64,000 bases of DNA from Nannochloris sp. 'desiccata' (lineage: Eukaryota; Chlorophyta; Trebouxiophyceae; Chlorellales; Chlorellaceae): the NCBI GenBank assembly GCA_019044685.2, contig JAGTXX020000005.1, positions 682,001 through 746,000 of the forward strand. The letters are read 5' to 3'. The position numbers were made by a program, and so were the translations under genes. Position 1 is the stretch's first letter. Each line of letters begins with the position of its first letter. Positions 12,944 through 24,000 of this stretch are shown here, piece by piece. The notes below the pieces were generated by a model that saw nothing but the letters and a program-made list of their open reading frames with translations, was not told where the DNA came from and made no database searches.

Positions 12944-14005
12944 ATGCACCCTACATGCCTTGATCAACTAAACTTTCAAACTAGATCACATGGATCATCT
13001 TTGCCAAGGAGAAAAGGCAGGCTGTGCATATGTAGCGCATTGCCTCCTGCAACATGTTCAGAAGCCGTATCCGAAGCACGCGCTGCTTTACGGAGATATA
13101 GAGAAGCTTCTAGGGAAAACGACTCTAACGTAGAATCAGATGCCTCGGCTGTTACCGCCACCGCCACCACCACCACCGAAAATCAACTTCTTGCTACAAC
13201 CAAGAACCGTCTCACAGTCCAGCTCCCAGTGCCATCTCCTAACTATAAAAATGACGACCTTTTTCGTTGCTTCGACGAAGGAGAATGGCCAGGCGGAATA
13301 CAACAACGTTTCCGAGCACTCCGCCCTTGTGTCGAGAATTTCATCGACAGTTTTGGCTCTCCTTCCTTTGTAGGCATGCTTGAAAGCCCTGCTGATGGTA
13401 TTGGTGTCTGGACAGCTTTAAATGGCACTGCGACAGTAGTCACTTTTGTAAATAACGCTACCTTTGCTCCATTTGTCCGCCTCTGTCAAGGAGATTTTGG
13501 CGATAAAGTTTTAAACTCAGAGCATGTTTTAATTGCTATCAACCCAAATTGGACGCAATCAAAGGATATAGGACAACTCTGGGACCGAAAATTAAAGAAA
13601 AAAGCAGCTGAGTTAATAGATGATCCTAATTCATGGTTGCCCTTGTATCACTTGGAGGACGTAAGAACCGCAGCAGGGTCCTTAGGCGTGCTCTGGAGGA
13701 GCTTCCCTGGTCCTTGGAGATTGTATAGCGCAGTAGTAGGTAGTGAATTACTAGTAGAAATTGGAGGGGAAGAAAGAGGGAATGTGGCTAGTCGTATTGG
13801 GAATATCTTAAGTGGAAAGAACAGCAGGAGTGATGAGGATAGTGCTCTGGTGGCTGTAGAGTTGTTGCTAGAAAGCGAGATCAGACCTGGACGGAGCGAG
13901 ATGATTCAATTGTTGAATGCAGCAAATACGCAGAGGAAACAAGATGAAAAAAGTAAAAAGAAAACTGGTAAGAAGCTTGGGCAAGGTTGGTGGGGCGGTC
14001 TTTAA
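12944..14005 (+). CDS. DUF1995 (LPA3-like) plastid protein
   Basis: The start chosen is ATG 12944, giving 353 residues. The N terminus is Ser/Arg/Lys-rich with few acids, consistent with a plastid transit peptide. The body matches DUF1995, a plastid family that includes LPA3 of photosystem II assembly: QLPVPSPNY, a long segment before HVLIAINPNW, and the typical C-terminal GVLWRSFPGPWRLY block. A basic Lys-rich tail ends in GWWGGL. The last codons and the stop fall inside the 77-base element at 13998-14074 that is also found 3' of another gene. The family's biochemical function is poorly defined; a role in photosystem assembly or nucleotide binding is inference from named relatives. Confidence 0.8.
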   Translation: MHPTCLDQLNFQTRSHGSSLPRRKGRLCICSALPPATCSEAVSEARAALRRYREASRENDSNVESDASAVTATATTTTENQLLATTKNRLTVQLPVPSPNYKNDDLFRCFDEGEWPGGIQQRFRALRPCVENFIDSFGSPSFVGMLESPADGIGVWTALNGTATVVTFVNNATFAPFVRLCQGDFGDKVLNSEHVLIAINPNWTQSKDIGQLWDRKLKKKAAELIDDPNSWLPLYHLEDVRTAAGSLGVLWRSFPGPWRLYSAVVGSELLVEIGGEERGNVASRIGNILSGKNSRSDEDSALVAVELLLESEIRPGRSEMIQLLNAANTQRKQDEKSKKKTGKKLGQGWWGGL

Positions 14006-14074
14006 TAGGGGTGGCCTGAAGCTTGGTGTTTCTCGCGATCCCTTAAGTCACCCTGTTGGGGTCATTTTGTTTAG
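13998..14074 (+). promoter_or_regulatory. Conserved 3'-UTR hairpin element, copy B
   Basis: This is the second copy of the element at 9045-9131, here in sense orientation with the DUF1995 gene and overlapping its final codons and stop. The 8-bp stem of copy A is shortened to GAAGC-TTGGT-GTTTC, which still pairs (one G-U), and ACCC-TGTTG-GGGT is unchanged. A changed stem that keeps pairing suggests RNA structure matters. Confidence 0.75.
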
Positions 14075-14390
14075 CCAAAGATAGTTTGTTTAGGGGTGCC
14101 TTTAGTTCTCCTCCTCGGCCTCTACAAGCGATTGAGGGCGGTGGCCGTGAGGGCGTTTTAGAAACCATGCTTCAGTGATAATATTCATTATTATAAAATT
14201 GCTTACGAATCAATAAATAAAGAAAAGAGGGTAAAATACAATCAGGATTGTTAGTATAATAGGATACCTTGTAGAGTATGTAGCATCGTCAAAAGTCAAG
14301 ATCAATTTTATATGTATTTGAGCAATATGTCCCTCATTTCAGTTTCTTTTTTAGTTTTGAAACCAATTTAATTTTAAAAAGTTAGTCAGT
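14075..14390. other. Intergenic, convergent 3' ends
   Basis: AT-rich 3' flanks of the DUF1995 gene (plus) and the kinesin gene (minus). No gene or repeat is seen. Confidence 0.4.
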
Positions 14391-16698
14391 CTAATTTTGA
14401 GGTCTCAGAGGGCTTGCTCTGATAGCGTTCCCAGCAGCACTTGATGGTCGTTGTGCCATCATAGGTGATGGAGTCTTCAAACCCATCCTTGCGGGTGAAG
14501 GAATCTTGCTAGCAGAGGTAGACGAAGCTCGAGGCGACGGAGATGCCACAGTGGTCTTGCCGGCCGGTGAGCAACTTGCTTTGTTTAACTTTTCTCTCAA
14601 TGGTGACGAGTGCTGTGCACTTTTAACAGAACGACCACAAGGAGAAGAAGAACCATCAACAATAGAAGGTCCTAGTTCAACTAAAGCAGCACGTTGAGCA
14701 AAGTTTAAAGTAGACAGGGTCTCCCCAGCCGACTCCAGTTCTGGCGCAACACAGCAGGTTAATAAAACTTTACTTGAGCTACCGAGGGAGTCTTGTAATA
14801 AACAAGTTAATTTTGAGTTTCTATAAGGAACGTGTGGAGATCCTGCTTGTAATGCAGCAACTACATCACCTAGTGCTGATAAAGATTTGTTAATAGCCTG
14901 TGCTTCTTTCAGCTGCAAGCCTTCTGCTTCAGACCGAGCGACTCGTTCGCTGCCAGCTAAATCGACTAAATGAAGCATAGAACAGCTAGTATTGCAACTA
15001 GTAGTCGATTCATTTTGGAGTTTCAATGTGAAGATAACGTGAGAACGGGAGGAGGTTGCGTTTAAAGCGGTAGAAGCAATTGTTCGTGCTGCACATCCTT
15101 GAACAAGCGCTGCCAAGGCATCATCGGCAGAAAATACTGGAAGCCATCTTCTACCAGGTACGCGTTCTACCCCTGCTGCGATATGATCTGGAGTGAGAGG
15201 ACCTAGACCTAGTACTTCAAGGGAATTAGAAAAAGCAGAAGATCCAGTTGTTGGTAGCAGTAAATCGCGTACAGAGTCCATATAGATTTCCAACATAGAA
15301 ACTGAGAATTTTCTTTTGTTGTTGTTCAAAGAACAGGAGCTATCTTCTTTGCGTGCTACGTCAAATAAAGCGCGTAAAGCACGTGGAGCGATACCACCGT
15401 CGTCTTCACTTCCAATAATTGTATGCGTCTTCCCACTGCCAGTCTGTCCATACGCAAAAATACACGTGTTGTGACCATCAAGGCAACTTCGTAGCGCCGG
15501 CCAGACTTCTTCAAAGACCTCTTGTTGAGAGCAATGAGGTTCGAGAACAGAAGAAAACTCATATTCTGAGACACGACGTTCAGAAGCAGCTACTCGGATG
15601 GCTGCTTCCATGGGGAAAGACACAGCAAGAGGCTTCCTTTCAGTATTATTACTGTTAATTGAGAGGCAAGGTCGGACTCTGCAGACTACTCTAATGTTAC
15701 CTCGTAGAGTCTGTAGCTCTTCGTGTAATCGTCTTCTTTCGAGTCTTTCAGCTAAAAATCGACGCTGGAAGTCCTCAGCTTGGAGTTGAACGTCACCCAA
15801 CTGGGCACGAACAGAGTTCAAGTCATGAGTGACTGAAGACCGAGCTGCTTTCATAGACTCTGCTTCTTGTGTACTAGTAGCAGCGAGCTCTTCAGCTTGG
15901 ATGCATCGTTGCTCCCATTCTAGAGCATCTTTTTTCGTTTCTTCAAGGTGTATACGTGCTGTAGCGAGCTCTAATTGGTCCATGGTGGCGGTTTCAAGAG
16001 AATTTTGCAAGGAAGAGATTTTTTGTGCTGCTTCCATGGCTGCTGTGTTGGCAGTTTCAACTTTAGTGGTTAAATTGTCAATCTCTTCTTGCAGCTGTGT
16101 TTCTCTTTGTTGTAATGTAGCGGAAGCAGCAGCTTGAGTTTGAGCCAAAGAAGTTTGAGCGAGGGTGGCTCGGTGGCGGGCAGCAGCGGCCTCTTCCTGC
16201 GCCGCTCTTAATTCATCTTCAAGACTTGCAATTTGGCTTTTCAAGGTATTCAACTTCGAAACTTTGATAATTGAAGCCTCTGCTGTGGCTTTATTCGTCA
16301 GATCTTTCCTCGCAGCGTCTTCTATTGCACTGTAAAAGGAGAGGGAAGAGGCCTCGCCAGGAAAAGAAATGTTGTTATTTTCTGGCAGGCTATGAAAAGT
16401 TGCACAGCTGAAGTAATATGGCATGCAAATAGATGAAAATTCATCATATTTAAACCTACATAAAGGCTAAGCCTGCGTCTATGGTTCTACCAGCAACACG
16501 AAGGGCTGAAGAAATGCTGTCGGTGAAAAAAGATCCGGTTCCATTGTCAGTATGGTGCGCTTCTGGTTGATTGATTCTGTTTAAATGTTCCTCTAAATCT
16601 TGAATGCGTTCTACTAGCTTCGGTATAACCCAATCGCCTTCCACGAGCTCCACAGAAGCTGAAGGTCCCAGCAATGGAATGAGAATATTTGAACCCAT
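14391..16698 (-). CDS. Kinesin-14 (C-terminal motor, minus-end directed type)
   Basis: Inferred exons are 16698-16460 and 16329-14391 (725 residues; phase 2, GT-AG). Residues 1-80 hold a short N-terminal segment; residues about 85-285 form a long coiled coil (SQIASLEDELRAAQEEAAAA and similar heptads). The neck LHEELQTLRGNIRVVCRVRP leads directly into the motor (about 288-630), the signature of kinesin-14. ATP-site motifs are intact: P-loop GQTGSGKTHTI, switch I NATSSRSH and switch II DLAGSE. The microtubule-binding segment NKSLSALGDVVAAL...PYRNSKLT is present. A Ser/Pro-rich, basic tail of about 95 residues follows the motor. Family members act in spindle organisation or minus-end transport; the exact subfamily cannot be set by eye. 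Confidence 0.93.
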
Positions 16699-17309
16699 TG
16701 TGGCAAAGGCAGCCTCTGCTGCCTAGTTCTTGTAGCAAGGGAAACTCGATACAAGTCGAAATGTAAATATATAGCCAAATAGACTCTGCAGACTTTAAAC
16801 AGAAGGAGGAAGTTTTGAATAATCAGCCTGGCAGCGTCACGGTGAAATTGAGCGCAATTTTCATAATGTGCAGAAATTTAATGGGAAACAGGGCCTCTTC
16901 GCTTGTCAAGTGCATTTCTATTGTCTGATCTATCAATAGAATTGGGCCCAAGTCCTGGTCTTGCTGGCCTTCTCCGTGTGGCAGTTGATTAACAATAATT
17001 ATCTTGCACTGGAAATTTTTACTACAGTATGTCTTTTACAGCAGTTTGAAACCATGAAAATTATACTCAGACTGTCTTAAATATTTGCACCAACATAGGT
17101 AAGCAAAAATAGATTCATAAGTAAATTGCTACTTATTTCGCCGACCGAGGCTAATTACCAGCTGTCTACAACCTTCATTTTTCGACGATCAAGACTGGAA
17201 ACGTAGTATATATCATATTTACAATGTTGGAACATACAGATTGCGCTGCTGACTCTTCCTGCTCTATTCTTGCCAGGTTGTTGCATTTAGTTAGAGAAGA
17301 ATTATAATA
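16699..17309. other. Intergenic, divergent promoter region
   Basis: These 611 bases lie between the starts of the kinesin (minus) and LARGE-like (plus) genes. AT-rich patches are present, but no gene or convincing repeat is seen. Confidence 0.45.
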
Positions 17310-19871
17310 ATGGGAGGTCATACCTTTGGCTTTCCCGAAGACCGCACGGCACAGAACTTGCCAATCAGCGGATCAGCAAGCGCGAACGGCCCTGCAGCAA
17401 AACCTGCGGGAAAAGGTCGTATGCCTTGGAACCGTCGTGATCCAAGTGCTGGGCGGCAACAAGGCGGATTAAAGTGGAAAATAGCAGCTGCTGGAGTCAC
17501 AATATTATTCCTCCAGGTCCTTGGAGCCAACGTACTCTTCCCTCTCTTCACTCATCACACTATAGGCAGCGCTCAAACCACTGATAACAACGGCGCTGCA
17601 TCTTTGTTAGGCTCGTCATCCAGTGGTACACCCGGCGAGTCTTCTTCATCTGATTCCAGTGGAGGTATAATCCGCCTCCTTAGTGAAACTGCCAGCGCTT
17701 GGACTAATGATTTATCCCTGACAAAGGAACAACAGGAATTGTTTGAAAAATATGGTGATCAAAATTTTAGAGGTCAAGATATTTGGATGAAGCGAGATGG
17801 CATGACAAATCCGTTCGTTTTGCCGCCTGCAAGTGTCGCTGCTGCTGGAGATCCAGGCAACGTCCAAAGGTATACCGCACGTACTCTTAACGCTCTCTAC
17901 CGAGAGAAATGCGGGAATACTACTTTATTGCCTTACAATGGTGGGAGTGGTCGAGAATGGGTAACGACTTCCAGAACCTGGGCAAAAGCCTTTGGTGGAG
18001 AGGTTTCTAAATACCGTTGGTGCCGTGGTGGGTCTAATGTCGAAGTACCCGAGCTCAAACAGGTATTAATGCTCCGTAGTGCAAAACCTAGACCTACCAG
18101 AGCAGTCACCGTCGTCACTCAACTTTCTTTAGAAAGAGCCTCCATGTTGGAACAACAGTGCTCTTTATGGCCACACCCTGTCGCTGCAGTTGTATACATC
18201 CCTCTACTTCGTGGGCGGATCTTTTCAGCTGAAGAAGGACCCTGGAATATGGCTCCTTTGGAACGAGGCATCGAAGAGATGAAAGCGCTCCATCAACGAC
18301 TTTCTGCACTCCCTGAAGGCTGTGTTTTGGACTTGGAGGTTGTAGCAGAAGAATGCTGCAATCAAGATATTGGGTCTATGTATCCTACAAATGCAGTACG
18401 TAACCGTGCACTACAATTAGCAAGTACGGAAGTGGTCCTTTTACTCGATGCAGATTTTGTCGTGGATTTGTCCCTGGCAAAGACTTTAGAGGACAGGGGT
18501 AAATATAAAGAAATGGTCGATTTGCTATCCAATCACCGTGCGTTAGTGTTACCTGCATTTGAAGCGTGGGATCAGGGTGAATGGGGGAAGAAAGTGGCAT
18601 TAGAAGCGGTACATCAAGGCAAAGCATATATAGCAGCAAAGTTTATGTATAACGTAGTAATTGGATTTCATATGAGTCACTACCCACAGGGACATGAAAA
18701 GACGAATTTTTGGCGGTGGATGAATACGACAAAACCCTACGAAGTACAGTACGAGATTGGATTTGAACCGTACATCATGCTATTAAAGAAATTCGTACCG
18801 TATTATGATGAACGATTCAGAGGGTACTATTGGAATAAAGTACAGCATCTAATGCATATTTCTATGCAAAATTCATTTACTTTTGTCATCCACCCGGAAG
18901 CATTTGTGGTGCATGTCCCTCATCCCAAACCATCGACAAAAATGAGGACACGGCGATCGGGTCAAAAAGAAAGAAATCACGTGATGTTTTTAGAAGCTTT
19001 AGAAGATATGAAACGCGATAGATTCGTTCCCGTGACTGGATTTCCTCATTTGTGTTTACCACCAGTCATGCAGCGTGCTGCAGCGGCAGTGGTGGCCAAT
19101 GAGGAACAAAAAGGTACCTTGTTAAAAATGGCGACCGTGGTTAGAAAGTTAAGAGAAGAGGAGTTGCCTGGTGGTGGTGCAGAGGCTTTAGTACGGGCAC
19201 GGGGAACACCCTTTGACCCCAACGCAGCAAACAATGCTGCATCTACTACAACTACTCCTACTCCTATTGCTGGTGGCGAGCTTCCAGTAAAAGCAAAGCG
19301 TCCACAGATTCCCGGCATAGCAGAAGCCAAGGCCAAAGCAAAGCAGGCACAGCAGATCCGTGATGCGCAAGAGCTTGAGCAAGATTTACAAGAACAAGCT
19401 GAAGCTGATGCGGCTCGTCGAGCTGGGGGTAGTAAGAGCTCAGCAAGGCAGCAGGAAGAAGAGAATGAGGCAGCCGTTGCCGACGCCCAAGAAAAGGCAG
19501 CTTTTGTTCAGCAGTTGATTGCTAAAGAAGCTAAAAGGAAATCTGCTGCTGTTAAAAATAGCGGCGATGTTGCTGGTAGTAAGACTGCTGCTGCTTCTGT
19601 GCTCTACCCCGATGAATTTATAGCTGTAGAGGAAAAAGATGCCGAAGATGAAATAGAATTACAGGACGAGATGGAGGAGCAGGAAGCCATGGAGCTGGAA
19701 TTGGAGATGGAAATGGCTGACGCTGAAGATGGGAGTTTTGAAATTGAAGAAGAACAACCAGCAGTGGTAGTGGAAGATAAACCAGCCTCTAGGGGCAGTT
19801 CTAAGCGTGTCACGAAGCGTATACACAGTGGTGGTGGTGGTCGTGGTGGTGGTCGTTCTCAGGAACAATAG
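17310..19871 (+). CDS. LARGE-like glycosyltransferase (GT49 family), type II membrane protein
   Basis: The single exon encodes 853 residues. A basic N terminus precedes one membrane segment (about 52-75, WKIAAAGVTILFLQVLGANV), giving Golgi type II topology. The catalytic domain (about 250-560) resembles GT49 enzymes (LARGE C-terminal half, B4GAT1): NAVRNRALQLASTEVVLLLD followed by ADF supplies the DxD metal site, and EIGFEPYIMLLKKFVPYYDE with GYYWNKVQH and FVVHVPHPKPS matches the family's acceptor-side block. The last 250 residues are Ala/Glu/Gln-rich and partly coiled, with a Gly/Arg tail, and have no family match. In animals these enzymes add glucuronic acid in matriglycan. The algal acceptor is unknown; wall or glycoprotein glycan is a guess. 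Confidence 0.85.
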   Translation: MGGHTFGFPEDRTAQNLPISGSASANGPAAKPAGKGRMPWNRRDPSAGRQQGGLKWKIAAAGVTILFLQVLGANVLFPLFTHHTIGSAQTTDNNGAASLLGSSSSGTPGESSSSDSSGGIIRLLSETASAWTNDLSLTKEQQELFEKYGDQNFRGQDIWMKRDGMTNPFVLPPASVAAAGDPGNVQRYTARTLNALYREKCGNTTLLPYNGGSGREWVTTSRTWAKAFGGEVSKYRWCRGGSNVEVPELKQVLMLRSAKPRPTRAVTVVTQLSLERASMLEQQCSLWPHPVAAVVYIPLLRGRIFSAEEGPWNMAPLERGIEEMKALHQRLSALPEGCVLDLEVVAEECCNQDIGSMYPTNAVRNRALQLASTEVVLLLDADFVVDLSLAKTLEDRGKYKEMVDLLSNHRALVLPAFEAWDQGEWGKKVALEAVHQGKAYIAAKFMYNVVIGFHMSHYPQGHEKTNFWRWMNTTKPYEVQYEIGFEPYIMLLKKFVPYYDERFRGYYWNKVQHLMHISMQNSFTFVIHPEAFVVHVPHPKPSTKMRTRRSGQKERNHVMFLEALEDMKRDRFVPVTGFPHLCLPPVMQRAAAAVVANEEQKGTLLKMATVVRKLREEELPGGGAEALVRARGTPFDPNAANNAASTTTTPTPIAGGELPVKAKRPQIPGIAEAKAKAKQAQQIRDAQELEQDLQEQAEADAARRAGGSKSSARQQEEENEAAVADAQEKAAFVQQLIAKEAKRKSAAVKNSGDVAGSKTAAASVLYPDEFIAVEEKDAEDEIELQDEMEEQEAMELELEMEMADAEDGSFEIEEEQPAVVVEDKPASRGSSKRVTKRIHSGGGGRGGGRSQEQ

Positions 19872-20171
19872 ATAAGTAGATATCTAGATGTATTACAAAG
19901 CAGCTCTCGTTAGTACGCTCGTCTCTAATAAACAAAAAAGTATATACTTGTTTTATCTCGTTTGCTTCATTTCTTGTGCAAAGACTAAGAGTTACATAAC
20001 ATTGCCCAACATACTGACTATTTAATCAGCATACCATACTGTAAATATCGATCCATTAATCTTTAAAATATCGATCCATTAATCTTTAAAATTGTGATCC
20101 ATTAATCTTTAAAATTGAAATTACAAAGATTTCACCGTTACCATTGCAAGGTCCTCTCAGCTACCTCTTTG
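19872..20171. other. Intergenic, convergent 3' ends
   Basis: 3' flanks of the LARGE-like gene (plus) and the DNL zinc-finger gene (minus). It contains the tandem repeat at 20047-20115. Confidence 0.5.
20047..20115. repeat. Three tandem copies of a 23-bp unit
   Basis: Copies are 20047-20069, 20070-20092 and 20093-20115. The unit core is GATCCATTAATCTTTAAAAT. The first two copies are identical and the third differs only in its first bases. It is non-coding, in a convergent 3' region. Confidence 0.9.
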
Positions 20172-20744
20172 TTATTCTTCTAGGTCTGCATACCTTATTT
20201 CTTCTACTAAGTTCGCTGCATCTGCTACTTTATGCCACTTTTTACAGTGCTGACACTGCACAATCACCAACCCTTTATCCCAAGCCACTGGGTTCACTAA
20301 CCGTTCACTCCGACCGTCACACAAATTACAAGTAAATGCTATAAGCCGGGACCTTCTTGGTAAATTTAAATCTATTTTAGCTTCGGTATTAGAACTCTCA
20401 CGACTTGAGGAGCTATTATTCTCATCTTTAGATGTAATATTCTCATCTGATGATGAATAAGAGGATGTAGACGGGACTAAACTATGTGGAATCAAGTGCA
20501 GCGTTCTTCTGGCGGCTTCCGGGAGACTCTGGTGATTAGTCAGTTCTGCGTGCAGGCGAGGCCTTTTGGCGGTCAGCACTGTGCCACTTCGAGTGACCTT
20601 TAATGTAGGGGTGTAGTTAATATGGTTGCCGGCGCGCTGGGAGGCAAGAATCGGAGAGAATGCAGGATGGGTATTGACGACACAATGTGAAGGACTTGAT
20701 TGAACTTTAGGGCTGTAGAGCCCTGTCATGGCGGAGGTAGCCAT
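20172..20744 (-). CDS. DNL-type zinc finger protein (Zim17/Hep1 family)
   Basis: The single exon encodes 190 residues from ATG 20744. The C-terminal domain (about 128-190) has the DNL-type zinc ribbon: LIAFTCNLCDGRSERLVNP, a spacer, then VQCQHCKKWHKVAD and a DxxNL-like segment (ADAANLVEEIRY). The two CxxC pairs bind zinc. Family members are partners of organellar Hsp70 (mitochondrial Zim17/Hep1, plastid ZR3/HEP2) and prevent its aggregation. The preceding 125 residues are poorly conserved, with Ser/Thr-rich and basic stretches compatible with an organelle-targeting sequence; which organelle cannot be decided. It is divergent from BRUTUS across 268 bases, so the two may share regulation. Confidence 0.85.
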   Translation of the reverse strand: MATSAMTGLYSPKVQSSPSHCVVNTHPAFSPILASQRAGNHINYTPTLKVTRSGTVLTAKRPRLHAELTNHQSLPEAARRTLHLIPHSLVPSTSSYSSSDENITSKDENNSSSSRESSNTEAKIDLNLPRRSRLIAFTCNLCDGRSERLVNPVAWDKGLVIVQCQHCKKWHKVADAANLVEEIRYADLEE

Positions 20745-21012
20745 CTTTATAAATATCTTTAAATCTGGAAATGCTGTTCAAATGCTAGCAATGTGATAAA
20801 AAGAGGGCAAGGTAGAGAAATTTATTGATTTAGCGCGTAAAATTCAAGGAGACACGGGTTTGGCAAACTTCTTTTCATACGCTATGAGCAAGCTCTACAA
20901 TACAACAATTCTATTTATTAAATAGGGCCGGAGATATCTATGTTGCCAAACATATAAAATTTGCTGTTTAGACAACAGAAAAACTCTACTTTTATCTCGG
21001 GGGGATTTTTAA

Positions 21013-24000
21013 ATGAATCTCTCTCCAGGGCCTCCAGTGGGCCCTGCACCGCTGCTCTTCTTCTACACACACCTCCACGATGCAATTCGCTCAGAGCTTG
21101 ACAGCCTTTCAGGGGCTGTGCTGCAGCTAGAGAACAAAAAAGGTGGTGTTGAAGAGATCGCAAACCACCTAACCCGCCTTAGGTCCCGGTATCGCTTTCT
21201 GGAGCAAGTGTACAAATACCATAGTAGTGTTGAAGACGAGGTGCGACCTGTTTCTTTGTTTAATTCTTTGCAGCAGAGTCACCTGGGCAACTGATGGAGT
21301 TTTTCCGACGCTGATGGATCTTTTCTCTTCACTTCCTTATTCTTTTAAATTGAACCCATTCTGCTTTCGTTCGGTACTGCAGGTCGTCTACCCTGCGTTA
21401 GATTTAAAAGTGAAAAACGTTACGCGTGCATATACAGTGGAGCACGAAGATGAGGTAAGACTGAAAATAATCTTGAAACTTCGCTCGTCGGCAATTTCTT
21501 CATTTCTATTCATATTTTTACTTTCTAACCCATTCTGATCTAATATACTCCTTCTATTCTTACAGGAACACTTACTCGAAGAGCTTTCCATCTTGCTTTC
21601 TAAAGCTCAATCTGCTTGCGACGCAGTTCTCACTGCGTCCACAGCTGACGCCACGGATGAGACAGCTGCCTTTGCAGTATGTAGCGCCATCCTACGCGAG
21701 CTCGCCCGTAAAGTAGAAGAAGTCCACACAACCCTCCGTAAACATCTAGCCAAAGAAGAGCATCAGCTGCTCCCGCTTCTTCTCCAACATTTCGCCTTTA
21801 TTGAACAAGCGGAACTGGTAGCCCAATTTTTATGTTCGATCCCATTAGCTGCAGTGAACCCTGTGTTATTGTGGATTAAGCGAACGATTCCACTAGAAGA
21901 ACAAGCTTCATTACAGCAGCAAGTGCAAGCAGCTGTTCCTGATAGATTACTAAAACAATTAATAACAACGTGGCTAGCTCCGTACACCATTAATGTTGCT
22001 GCCGATGGGGGTCAGGGCGGTAGAGGCGGTGCTCATGCTGCTGCAGAGCCTCAGACGCCTGAGACATCCGAAGGTGCTGAATTTGTGTGTTGTGGAAGGT
22101 GTACTCACCATCACGGTGGTGGTAGGCACGAGGATACTAGCGAATCCAATGCAGCAGCAGCAGCAGGCGCAGCAGGTCTTGTTGTTGACTCCAATGACCG
22201 CAACCGCAGTGCTGCTGCAGCCACAGCTGGTCGATGCCCAAGAGACGTCGAAGACACCGCTGGAGACGATCAAAAATTTAGTATACCAAGCAGGAAACCT
22301 CCATTACGTGAAATTCTCTACTTCCATCAAGCTATCCGTTCAGCGTTGTCATCATTTGCTCAAGAAGCACGAGCTTTAAGAGACTCTGATGGCGGGGGCG
22401 GTTCTACCCTGTTAGCTGCACTTGTAGAACGACATAGATTTATTAGAGCAGTGTGTTTATTTCATTCATCATCAGAGGATGAAATCGTGTTTCCTGCATT
22501 AAGGAAAGTGAGCTCTGCTGCGTTTGCAGCGGCTCAGCAGCAGCAGCAGCAGCACCACCACGATGAGGAAGCACCATCGCCTATGGATGCTTCCACCTCT
22601 GCTGCTTCTGCTGAAGAAAATGGCAAAGAAAATAGTAACACCGACACTGCTTCTGCATCTACAAACAGACACAAATGCGAAGAAGAGCATGTTTCTGAGA
22701 GCGCCCAATTTGAAGAACTTGGGCGTCTATTAGGTGATGTTCGTGCGTGTGTACGTCGTGGTGCCAAAGGAGTGGAGCTGCTGACTCAAGATTTATCTCA
22801 AGTAGCAGATAAATTAGCACGCGCAATGAGTCGGCACATGGCGCGTGAGGAAACCGAAGTATTGCCCCCATTAATGAGATCTTTATGTTTGGCTGAGCAA
22901 CGTCATATGGTGTGGCGATTAGTTCGAGCTATGCCTCTGAGGCTGTTAGAGCGTGTGATGCCATGGGTCGCTGGAAAATTACGTGAAGATGATGTGAAGG
23001 AATGGTTGGGGAATATCAAACAAGCTGCGCCTGTTGCGGAAGCTCCTTTGGTAGAATTGTTATCTCAATGGGCATTGAGAGGCGCCGAGGTAGCTGCAGC
23101 AGTGGCAAGTGGTGGTGGTGGCCATGGGAATGGCAGTGCACCCACGTGGCGTCGTGGTACTGATGATCCTAATGCGTATTCGATAGAAACGTGTACACCT
23201 GCAAGAGCACGCGCTTTAGCACATCACGACACCACAAGTGTTTTTGCTGCTTCTGCTTCTGCTGCGGTTGCTGTTGCTACTGCAGCCGCTGCTGCAGCCA
23301 CAGAAGCTGGTGGCCCTCCATTGAAACGCATTCGTACGACCAAGAAAACTCAATCTCTTCCTACCGAGCTTCTAATGCCGAAAGTAGAAAGCGGCAGTCT
23401 CCCTCCAAGTCCCAATAGCATCGCTGCCGCAGCAGCCGCAATTAACAATACTTTCCAAGAGAACCCTATCGACCATATATTTCAATTCCACAAAGCCTTG
23501 CGTAGAGAATTGAAGGAACTCGAATCTGAAGCTATTGATTTACAAAATCGTAGCGATGCAGCTACAAGTTGGCTTCCTGGCGACGTTCTCAGCCGGTCCA
23601 TTCAAAACCTTCAAGCGAAGTTTCAATTTTTACGAGGTATCTACCGAGCTCACTCTTCTTCTGAAGACGAAGTCATCTTCCCAGCGTTAGAAGCCAAAGA
23701 AGCACTGCACAATGTCAGCCATGCCTACGCTCTAGACCACGCACAGGAAGAAAGATTGTTTGAAGAAGTGGCCGAAGTGATTTTGGGAATTGGTGCCTGT
23801 TCACCACCAAACGATTTGGCTAATTTACGTTCTTTATCCTCTCGATTAGCTCGTATGTGTGCTGCTGTTCGTGCCTCGTTAGAAACCCACGTTCGTGCTG
23901 AAGAAACTGAGCTTTGGCCGTTATTTGCTGAAAATTTTAGTGTTGAAGAGCAACAGCGTCTTGTTGGGATTATTATAGGCAGGACTGGCGCTGAAGTTTT

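Noticed and set aside
20047..20115. CRISPR-like array
   Set aside because: Units are contiguous without spacers and the genome is eukaryotic; it is a simple tandem repeat.
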